Shown in pieces: positions 44,319 to 51,555 of a DNA stretch of 64,000 bases; within the stretch, counting starts at the first letter, position 1, and each line of letters starts with the position of its first letter. The notes below the pieces were generated by a model that saw only the letters and a list, made by a program, of their open reading frames with translations, made no database searches and was not told where the DNA came from. The translations under genes and the position numbers were made by a program. Source of the stretch: Chloroflexota bacterium (lineage in GTDB: Bacteria; Chloroflexota; Anaerolineae; Aggregatilineales; Phototrophicaceae); contig JACAER010000029.1 of assembly GCA_013388745.1 (NCBI GenBank), positions 42,861 through 106,860 on the forward strand, read 5' to 3'.

Positions 44319-47033
44319 CTAGAAACTTTCGTCACGGCGGAGCGAAAGACCCGCCACAACCAAAAACACAGTGGAAAAAGCTGCTAACGCCAGCCAACGA
44401 CCGAGCAGGCCGAGCGCGGAATCGGCATAGGCCACGCTTAGGGCGGTGGGCGCGCGGTAATATTGGCGGGCAGGCGGCGCGCTCGCGAGCGCTTCACCCG
44501 TGCGCGGGTTCACGGGCTGGACTTCAACGACAAAATGGCTTTCGGCGTCGCGGGCTTGAATATCGGTGGTCGCGCCCAGGGCTTCGAGCGACCAGCGCGT
44601 AACCGTGAGGCGTGAGGGCACTTCCAGCGCGCCATTCATGGGGAAAAGCACGCCAGCGAAGAGGATTTGCACGAACAAGACGGCCAGTACGATGTAGGTA
44701 ACGGTGTTGATCTGGTGGCTGAAGGCTGAAATCAGCAAGCCGATGCTGACACCAGCGAGGGCGGTCAGTGCCAGCGTGATGAACAATTCGAGCGGCGCCC
44801 AGAGCAAAAGTCCCGCTGCCGGAAGCTGCACGCCAAGGGAGAGCGTGACCAGCGCCAGCAAGCAGCTCACGAGGGCGAAGCCGCCGTAGACGACGATTTT
44901 GGAGGCCAGATAAGGCGGAATGCGCAGGTTGGACATGCGCTCACGGAGGAAAAGGCTTTTTTCCTCGACAATGGTATAGGCGGCGACAAAAACGCCTAAG
45001 AGGGTGACGGCCAACGCCAGCATAAAGAGCAAACGCTGCGCGTCGGAGGCAGGGGTGAAGGTAGCCGTGCCGTTGACCTGCGGCTGTGGGCCGCCGCGCG
45101 CATTATCGGATGAGGGGGGTTCGCTGATGGGTGTAAGCGGCAGCGCATCGATAAACACGGCCAGCGCGTTTTCGCCCTCGAAGCGGTCAATGAGCATTTT
45201 GCCGCGCCCGCCTTCGATAGTGTCCAGGCTGATGAGTCCCAAAAAGAGGCCGACCAGCGGCAGTACCACCATCATGGCGAGCATTGTACGGATGTCACGC
45301 AGCGCCAATTTGAAAGTGCGTTCGATAAGCACCTGCGTCTGCTGCCAGAACGTGCCCCGTCGCTGAATGCGCAGACGACGGTTGGAGAGCGCGGTTTCGG
45401 CAGCGCCGGATTTTTCGGCGGCGCGCGCCTCGATGACGTATTTGCTGTACAGGGCGGATTTTTTGAAGCGGTCGGCCCATTTGGAGGCAGCCTCTTCGGG
45501 CGAGATTTTGGGTAGATTGGGCGAACGCAGCACGGCAGTGACCGAGCCACTGGCAGCCAGTTCCGGCGGCTGAAGTACACGATTGTAGATTTCGGTGTAA
45601 TCGCGCACGTTGAAGAAAGCGAGTGCATCTTTGGGCGGGCCGTAGAAGGTCAACTGGCCGCGTACCATCAGTGCCAGTTTGTCGCACATGCCGATGTTGA
45701 GCGTGGTGTGCGTGACAACGACAATGACATGGCCGCGATTGGCCAGCCGGCGCAGGGTTTCCATCATGGAGCGGTCCAGACCAGGGTCAAGGCCGGACGA
45801 TGGCTCGTCCATGAAGAGCAAACGTGGTTCGGTCATGAGTTCAATGGCGATGCTGACGCGCTTTTTCTGGCCGCCGCTCAGCCTGCCGACCAAGCGATCT
45901 TGGAATTCTGTCAACTGGATGGCGTCCAGCGCGCGGCTGATACGTTGTTCGCGCGCGCTGGCTTTTTCGTGCGGGAAGCGCAGGCGCGCGGCGAAGTTGA
46001 GCGATTCATAAACCGTGAGCTTGTCGTGGACAATATCGGTCTGGGGTACATAACCGATGATGGGCTGGTAAATCTCGTAGTTGGCGTAGAGGTCTTCGCC
46101 GTTGACGAGCACTTTGCCGGCGGTGGCGCGGTTGGCGCCGTTGAGCGCCCGCAGCAGGGTCGATTTGCCGGAACCACTGCCGCCAATAACGGCAATAAAT
46201 TCTTTGGGCTGGATCGCCAGCGAGACATCCTGCATGAGGCGCAGCACACGCGGACGCCGGAAGACCGGCACCGAGTAAACTTTTTTCTCCAGCGCGACGG
46301 CGCTGAGCTGAATGTCCTGCACGGCGGAGAGGTGCAGCAGGTGATCGCCTTTGTAGGCTAACAATGTGCGATCGATGCGGATGACATCATCGGCCTCCAG
46401 CAGGCGCGGTTTGGTGAGGCGCACATCGTTGACATACGTGCCGTTGGTGCTGTTCAGGTCTTCGATGACGTGTCCGTCGCCTTGCCGGGTGATCTGGGCG
46501 TGACGGAATGAGACAGCAATGGCCTTGAGGGGGATACTGGAACTTTCATCGCGTCCGATAGTAAAGGGCAGGCTGTCGAGAGGGTATGTTTTGAGATCGC
46601 CTTCGCCACCGCGTTCGTTAGGGTTGAGATAAGTGAGGGTGACGCCGCGCTCTTTGCCATCTTGCAAGCGGATAACATCGCCGCTGTGCAGCACCTGCTG
46701 TTCGATAAAGCGCCCGTTGACCTGCACGTCGCCCGGATAATCGGTCAGGTCGTAGAGCGTATACTGCATATCTTCGAGTTCGAGCTTGGCCATTTCGGGG
46801 GCGATGCCGACATAATCGAGGCGGATGTCCTGGCCGGGCGCGCTGCCAATGGTCAGCACTTTCTGCGAGAGACGGACGGTGGCGGGGCTGCCACCGTCGG
46901 GCATGATTTGCAGGCGCGGTTCGAATTCCTCGTAGGACATCATTACCGTAAGCTGGGCGCCGCAGTTGGCGCAGCGCATCTGGCCGACGGGCTGCGGCGT
47001 TTTACAGTTAGGACAGGGACGCATGTTCGTCAT
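44319..47033 (-). CDS. Zinc-ribbon/FHA/ABC transporter fusion (ABCG-like)
   Basis: 904 residues in one chain: a zinc ribbon (CPNC at 7-10 and CANC at about 19-22), two FHA-like domains (about 45-130 and 150-230; the second is more typical, with GRDESSS and SNGTYVNDVRL-like motif as NSTNGTYVN), an ABC ATPase ([29 protein letters not shown]) and an ABC-2 membrane domain with six or so segments and a long outer loop (about 625-680). FHA domains bind phospho-Thr peptides, so transport may be controlled by Ser/Thr kinases. The arrangement is known from cyanobacteria and Chloroflexota; the cargo is unknown. It is the fifth gene of the operon. Confidence 0.92.
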   Translation of the reverse strand: MTNMRPCPNCKTPQPVGQMRCANCGAQLTVMMSYEEFEPRLQIMPDGGSPATVRLSQKVLTIGSAPGQDIRLDYVGIAPEMAKLELEDMQYTLYDLTDYPGDVQVNGRFIEQQVLHSGDVIRLQDGKERGVTLTYLNPNERGGEGDLKTYPLDSLPFTIGRDESSSIPLKAIAVSFRHAQITRQGDGHVIEDLNSTNGTYVNDVRLTKPRLLEADDVIRIDRTLLAYKGDHLLHLSAVQDIQLSAVALEKKVYSVPVFRRPRVLRLMQDVSLAIQPKEFIAVIGGSGSGKSTLLRALNGANRATAGKVLVNGEDLYANYEIYQPIIGYVPQTDIVHDKLTVYESLNFAARLRFPHEKASAREQRISRALDAIQLTEFQDRLVGRLSGGQKKRVSIAIELMTEPRLLFMDEPSSGLDPGLDRSMMETLRRLANRGHVIVVVTHTTLNIGMCDKLALMVRGQLTFYGPPKDALAFFNVRDYTEIYNRVLQPPELAASGSVTAVLRSPNLPKISPEEAASKWADRFKKSALYSKYVIEARAAEKSGAAETALSNRRLRIQRRGTFWQQTQVLIERTFKLALRDIRTMLAMMVVLPLVGLFLGLISLDTIEGGRGKMLIDRFEGENALAVFIDALPLTPISEPPSSDNARGGPQPQVNGTATFTPASDAQRLLFMLALAVTLLGVFVAAYTIVEEKSLFLRERMSNLRIPPYLASKIVVYGGFALVSCLLALVTLSLGVQLPAAGLLLWAPLELFITLALTALAGVSIGLLISAFSHQINTVTYIVLAVLFVQILFAGVLFPMNGALEVPSRLTVTRWSLEALGATTDIQARDAESHFVVEVQPVNPRTGEALASAPPARQYYRAPTALSVAYADSALGLLGRWLALAAFSTVFLVVAGLSLRRDESF

Positions 47034-47048
47034 AAGGCTCGTTTTCCC

Positions 47049-49331
47049 TCAGCTTAACAACAGACCAATGGCAATATCGTAGACGCGCCAGAGCAACCGG
47101 CGCAGCGGGTCCGGCCAACTGCGGCTGGGCAGCAGCGGCGGGAAGGTGCTGGCGCCGGGCTGGTCAAAACTGTTGTTCCAGCCTTCACCTGTCCAGCCGA
47201 CATCGGCGCCGGGCAGTCCTAACTGACGCACCAGACCCTGCGGATCGTAACCGTTGTTTTCGAAGGTGTTGCTGTGGATCCAGTTGTTTTCGGGCAGAGG
47301 GCCAAGATCGAACTGGGTATCGCGCTCATAAATGATATAGAGACTGGTGACGGCCACGCCGAAGGTCATGTTATCGCGAATGACGTTATCGAAGACTTCG
47401 GTGTTATCCGCCGTCATAATCATCACCCCTGTGCCGGGTGGCACCATGCTGACGACAGAGCCTTCCGCGCCAAAATTGGGATGGTTATTACTTTCGACCA
47501 GATTGTTGTAGACGCGCGTATTATAGCCGACACGCGAGGGATTGTTGGGCAGCAGGAAGACGAGGATGCCGCCTGTGTTGTTATAGACGTGGTTGTCGTA
47601 GACTTCGGCGTTGGTGCTGTTTTCGATTTCGATACCGGTCACATTGTCATACACTACGTTGTTGCGAACGATAATGGGGCCGCGGCTCTGGCCGACATAG
47701 ATAGCCGCGTCGGCGATGCCAGTGACGACCAGATTTTCGATCAGGACATCGGTGCATTCTACGGGATAAACGCCGTAGATGGTGCGGAACTCAGGGTTAT
47801 CCGATCCCTGGATGATGAGATCGCGGTAGACAATGCGTTCCGCGCCGGTGGTGAGCACGCCGTTGCCGATGTAGTTGCGAATGCCGAAGCCTTCGAGCGT
47901 AAAATCGTCGCCGGTGGTGTTAAAGCCGTCGCTCATCTGATTCAAACCGTCGAGCCAGGGCCGTTCGTCACCCTGCACGACACCGCGCACGGTCAGACGG
48001 GGGGTGTCGATAAACACGCTTTCGTTATAGACGCCGGCGGCGACAAGCACGGTATCGCCGGGAAGCGCCCGATCGACGGCGGCCTGGATCGATTCACCCG
48101 TGCTGACGGCGATGGTCTGAGCCTCGCGCGGTGCGCCGGGGTCATAAGGAGGCGCGGTGGAGATTTCGACCTGTGCGCGGGCGGGGTTTTCCAGCGGTTG
48201 GGCGATAGGCAGACCTGATGGCACGGATTCGGGAATGCTAATGAGTTCGTCAGGTTCGTCGGTGAGCGCGTAGAGGAAGGCGATCAAATCTGCGCGTTCG
48301 CGGGCGGTGATTTCGAAGCCGCGCACTTTTTCATCGACTTGCACATCAACGCCGCCTGCCGCCAGACCGCCGCCGTCAGCGTAAAAATCGATGACTTCTT
48401 CCAGCGAGGCGAGCGAACCATTGTGCATGTAGGGTGCGGTGAGGGCGACATTGCGCAGTCCCGGCGTGCGGAAGGCATATTCGGCGTCGGGCGCGTTGGC
48501 GACCTCGATCTGGCCGCGATCAGGGTTGTTGACATCGCTGTCGGGCACGCCGAGCACATGGAAAACGTTATCGGAGAAAGTCGGCCAGGTATGGCATTCG
48601 AAGCAGCGGGTTTCGGCGCTGCGGAAGATTTCGAAGCCACGCCGCTGCTGAGGAGTCAGGGCGTTAAAATCGCCCGCCGCATAACGGTCAAAGGGCGCGT
48701 TGCCGCTGATGAGCGTGCGCTGGAAGGCGGTAAGGGCGGTAACAATGTTAGTGAGGGTGATGCCATCATCGAAGCTGGCATCGAAGAGGCGTTGGTATTC
48801 GCCAATACCCTGCAACTGCGCGACCATTTCCTGTAAATCCGCGCCCATTTCGTCGGGATTGGTCAGCGGGAACAGGATTTGTTCTTCCAGTGTACGGGCG
48901 CGTCCATCCCAAAACAGGTTTTCGGAATAGGCGACATTCCAGAGTGAAGGTGAATTGCGACGGAGCGCTTGATCGTGCGCGCCGAGTGCTGTAGGCTGCC
49001 CATCGGCGAAGCCCATATCAGGGTGATGGCAGGTGGCGCAGGCCATGTCGTCGCCTGCGGAAAGCACGGGGTCATAAAACAGCAGGCGCCCCAATGCCGC
49101 CTGCTGTGAATCTACAGGCGTAGTTTCTGGCCAGGCAGCCTGCAAGCCAGTGACGGCGTCGATGCCCTGCCGCGCGCCGCCCCCCTGTTCACTAAGCGGG
49201 ATAATGGGGTCTTCGGGGACGGGCAAAAAGGCGAGCACGGTTAGCGTGCCGCAGACAAACAGAATGAGTCCGGTAAAAACCAGACCGAGCCAGCGCAGCC
49301 AGCGGCGACGAGCAGGCGCTTTTTGTGACAT
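47049..49331 (-). CDS. Di-heme cytochrome c peroxidase fused to NosD-like beta-helix
   Basis: 760 residues. A membrane anchor (about 13-36) is followed by a MauG/CcpA-type domain (about 60-355) with C98-A-T-C-H102 and C243-F-E-C-H247, plus LTAPYMHNGSLASLEEVIDFYADGG where the second heme pocket lies. From about 405 a CASH/NosD-like parallel beta-helix extends to about 700 (GESIQAAVDRALPGDTVLVAAGVYNES, PIIVRNNVVYDNVTGI, TEVFDNVIRDNMTFG). The C-terminus is weakly hydrophobic. The fusion is unusual: peroxidase and carbohydrate-type or copper-handling helix in one protein. The start follows AGGGGGG. Third electron-transfer gene of the operon. Confidence 0.9.
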   Translation of the reverse strand: MSQKAPARRRWLRWLGLVFTGLILFVCGTLTVLAFLPVPEDPIIPLSEQGGGARQGIDAVTGLQAAWPETTPVDSQQAALGRLLFYDPVLSAGDDMACATCHHPDMGFADGQPTALGAHDQALRRNSPSLWNVAYSENLFWDGRARTLEEQILFPLTNPDEMGADLQEMVAQLQGIGEYQRLFDASFDDGITLTNIVTALTAFQRTLISGNAPFDRYAAGDFNALTPQQRRGFEIFRSAETRCFECHTWPTFSDNVFHVLGVPDSDVNNPDRGQIEVANAPDAEYAFRTPGLRNVALTAPYMHNGSLASLEEVIDFYADGGGLAAGGVDVQVDEKVRGFEITARERADLIAFLYALTDEPDELISIPESVPSGLPIAQPLENPARAQVEISTAPPYDPGAPREAQTIAVSTGESIQAAVDRALPGDTVLVAAGVYNESVFIDTPRLTVRGVVQGDERPWLDGLNQMSDGFNTTGDDFTLEGFGIRNYIGNGVLTTGAERIVYRDLIIQGSDNPEFRTIYGVYPVECTDVLIENLVVTGIADAAIYVGQSRGPIIVRNNVVYDNVTGIEIENSTNAEVYDNHVYNNTGGILVFLLPNNPSRVGYNTRVYNNLVESNNHPNFGAEGSVVSMVPPGTGVMIMTADNTEVFDNVIRDNMTFGVAVTSLYIIYERDTQFDLGPLPENNWIHSNTFENNGYDPQGLVRQLGLPGADVGWTGEGWNNSFDQPGASTFPPLLPSRSWPDPLRRLLWRVYDIAIGLLLS

Positions 49332-49340
49332 AAGATCCCC

Positions 49341-50534
49341 CTATATTTTTTGACGACGCACAAAATTGAACGCAAACAGTGTGATGGCCAGCGCCAGAAT
49401 CAGCAGGCCGATCACCCAGAAGATGTAGAGTGGCAGCAGGAAATTCTGCGTATCGAGATAACCAATGGTCAGGATACGTTCCAGATAAGTTTGCACCAAC
49501 CCGGCAGCGATCAGCGCAAGACTCGACAGCACGAGTCCAGCCAGGAAGACCCAGAAGGCGAGCAGGCTGTTCTTGTAATTGGCTGAGCGTGTTTTGAGCG
49601 CGACTCCAAGCAGCAGAGACAGCGCCGCCAGGGCTGTGAGTGTCAAGTGCGCCTCGTTGAGGCGTGTGCCCTGTGTCCATTGACTTATGGCAGGAACAGC
49701 CAACAGCGCGCCCAGCAGGCCATTACTGAGCAAGAAGGCGAACAGCGCCAGTTGAGTCCAGCGATCAGCGACCGGGCCGGCAGAAAGCCAGCAGAGGTAG
49801 GCCAGCGGCGCCAGCAGCGCGCCGATCAGCGCCAGGCCGCGACTGAAATCGTCAGCAGCGACGGTGTTGAGAGCAGCGAGCGATAACAGCACGCCCGTGA
49901 AGGCCAATAACCCGGCGTTCAGCAGAAGGCGGTTAGCGCTGGAGGGCACAAGCCAGGCGCAGATGGCCGCCGCTGCCAGCGCGTAAGCGAGATAGAAAAT
50001 GAGGCTGACGACAAGGGACGAGAGGGCCTGGTCACGCAGCGGGTCAGCGGGCGGCAGGAGCGGAACAAGCGGCGCCAGCGCGCAGATGGCCAGCGCCAGC
50101 GCCCACAGGAAGAAGGGGGTGGCGCGATTCTGCGGATGGGAGAGCAGCGCGGCGATAACGGCAATTATGAGCGCGGCCTGAATGATGTCCAATAGGGGGG
50201 GCAGTTCGAGCATGTGGCGGCCTTCGAGCAACCCGAAAGCGCCCGCCGCAAATGTGAGCGCCAACAGCAGCGTCCAACCATGAGCCAGCCACCTGAGCAC
50301 AGGCAAATTAGCGCGCGCGGCCAGCGCCAGTCCCACGCCGATAAAACCGGTCAGCAACCCAGCTTGCAGCAGCACATGGCTAAAGGCGCTGATCTGCTGG
50401 TAAGGCAGCGCTGTTTCCAATGGGTCGAGTCCAATGAATTTGACGGCGCTGAGCAGCGCGGTGGAAGCGTACAACAGCAGCAGCACGAGCATCTGCCCGA
50501 AAAAGTGTAAGGCGAGGCGTTCACGGATTGGCAT
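49341..50534 (-). CDS. NorB-like membrane subunit lacking catalytic histidines
   Basis: 397 residues with roughly twelve membrane segments. The N-terminus (ERLALHFFGQMLVLLLLYAS, then LPYQQISAFSHVLLQAGLLTG) matches the pattern of NorB helices I and II with the heme-b His at H53. Near the C-terminus QGTRLNEAHLTLT looks like NorB helix X with H296. The FeB histidines of helices VI and VII are absent: the only other histidines are H10, H85, H107 and H133. I infer a subunit that holds at most one low-spin heme and cannot reduce NO by the usual mechanism. It overlaps the NorC-like gene by 14 bases. The alternative is an unrelated polytopic protein. Confidence 0.55.
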   Translation of the reverse strand: MPIRERLALHFFGQMLVLLLLYASTALLSAVKFIGLDPLETALPYQQISAFSHVLLQAGLLTGFIGVGLALAARANLPVLRWLAHGWTLLLALTFAAGAFGLLEGRHMLELPPLLDIIQAALIIAVIAALLSHPQNRATPFFLWALALAICALAPLVPLLPPADPLRDQALSSLVVSLIFYLAYALAAAAICAWLVPSSANRLLLNAGLLAFTGVLLSLAALNTVAADDFSRGLALIGALLAPLAYLCWLSAGPVADRWTQLALFAFLLSNGLLGALLAVPAISQWTQGTRLNEAHLTLTALAALSLLLGVALKTRSANYKNSLLAFWVFLAGLVLSSLALIAAGLVQTYLERILTIGYLDTQNFLLPLYIFWVIGLLILALAITLFAFNFVRRQKI

Positions 50535-51279
50535 CGTTCGCTTCCAGTGTCATGAGGAATGCAATCAAGTCGCTGACATTCTCGCTGGTGAGCGTATCGG
50601 CGAAGTTTTTCTGCATAACATCGTTAAAACCGGGCACAACAAAGGCACTGGGATCCAAAACCGACACGCGCAGATATTCTTCTGGCGAAACGCCGGGCAC
50701 ACGCTCGCTTGCCCGGTCAGCGATGCCATAGAGCGAAGGGCCGACAATGATGACATCGGGTTCGAGGGAGTGACAGGTAGAGCAGATGGCCGGCGCGCGT
50801 GAGAACAAGGCACGACCACGCTCGACAGGGCTGTTCGCCGTGGGGTCGCCGTTGTCTGCGACAGGAGCGCTTTGCGCTGTGCCGCCTCCACTGACAAAAA
50901 TGGGGCGCGGCGGCCAGTTGGTCGCGGCTGGCTGCGTGTTGATCCACGCAAGGAAAGCCAGCAGTTGATCGGTTTCGTTCTGGCTGAGACCAAAGCGGGG
51001 CATGGCGCGCTGATCGGGGTGAAAAGCGGCGGGATTGGCGAGGAATTCGCGCAGATAATCCGGCCCGCGCTGCGTGTAGATGTGCGTCAAATCGGGCGCA
51101 TAGGCGCCGCCTTGCCCGTAGAGCGTGTGGCAGCCAGCACAACTGTTGTTGAGCCAGATAGCGTAACCGCTGGCGGCATCGGGCGGAAGATCGGCGGCAG
51201 TAAAAGCACGCCCCAATGCCGCGCCAACCAGCAGCGCGCCGGAAAGCAGGCAAACGGCAAAAAAAACACGCGCGATCAC
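50521..51279 (-). CDS. NorC-like di-domain cytochrome c
   Basis: 252 residues. An N-terminal membrane anchor (about 4-24) is followed by a NorC-type domain: C47-A-G-C-H51 in NSCAGCHTLYGQGGAYAPDL, ligand M93 in RAMPRFGLSQNETDQL, and the NorC landmark NWPPRPI near 121-127. A second class I domain has C166-S-T-C-H170 and likely ligand M222. NorC normally has a single heme, so this is a NorC with an added cytochrome domain. The start is GTG at 51279, overlapping the TGA of the small peptide gene. It would carry electrons to the NorB-like subunit or to the peroxidase. Confidence 0.85.
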   Translation of the reverse strand: MIARVFFAVCLLSGALLVGAALGRAFTAADLPPDAASGYAIWLNNSCAGCHTLYGQGGAYAPDLTHIYTQRGPDYLREFLANPAAFHPDQRAMPRFGLSQNETDQLLAFLAWINTQPAATNWPPRPIFVSGGGTAQSAPVADNGDPTANSPVERGRALFSRAPAICSTCHSLEPDVIIVGPSLYGIADRASERVPGVSPEEYLRVSVLDPSAFVVPGFNDVMQKNFADTLTSENVSDLIAFLMTLEANDANP

Positions 51280-51404
51280 AGGGTTATCCCGCCGCTAAAG
51301 GTCGTCGCAAGATGAAAAAGTGTGTACAAAACGGCCAGCAGAAGTAACAAAAAAGCTGCTCCGAAAGCGAACTTCCAGAGCCAGCCCGAAAACGTCTCCT
51401 GCAT
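51276..51404 (-). CDS. 42-residue single-TM peptide before the NorC-like gene
   Basis: Read on the minus strand, ATG at 51404 (another ATG at 51410, GGGGGA just before) opens a 42-codon frame: MQETFSGWLWKF, then about 19 hydrophobic residues, then FHLATTFSGGITL. Its TGA overlaps the GTG of the NorC-like gene. Size, topology and coupling resemble small accessory subunits of heme-copper oxidases (CcoQ-like). Homology is unproven. It is the first gene of the six-gene operon. Confidence 0.65.
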   Translation of the reverse strand: MQETFSGWLWKFAFGAAFLLLLLAVLYTLFHLATTFSGGITL

Positions 51405-51435
51405 AATCATTCCCCCAGACACTATTGCAAGCTTA

Positions 51436-51476
51436 TCAACAGGCTGTTGAGCGAGTAGCCTATGGGAGAAATTATA
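51436..51476 (-). promoter_or_regulatory. Promoter and palindrome before the NorC-like operon
   Basis: On the minus strand TATAAT (plus 51471-51476) gives a likely -10; no good -35 is seen, so an activator may be needed. Between it and the first gene lies a 15-base inverted repeat (TCAACAG, G, CTGTTGA; 51436-51450), around +14 to +28, a candidate operator. It does not resemble the TGTGA/TCACA sites near nosZ. Confidence 0.5.
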
Positions 51477-51512
51477 GCGAAAGCGCGATTTTCAGGCCAG
51501 CAATACAGGCGG

Positions 51513-51544
51513 AAAAAACGCAGAGGACAGCGCTGTCCCCTGCG
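51513..51544 (-). terminator. Rho-independent terminator after the MacB-type gene
   Basis: On the minus strand CGCAGGGGACA pairs with TGTCCTCTGCG around GCGC (one G-U pair) and is followed by TTTTTT. It ends the 55153-51556 operon before the NorC-like operon starts. Confidence 0.88.
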
Positions 51545-51555
51545 TGTGGAGCAAA

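Noticed and set aside
47274..48218. A 314-codon open frame on the plus strand
   Set aside because: It is the complement of the beta-helix repeats; the repetitive DNA keeps the opposite frame open.
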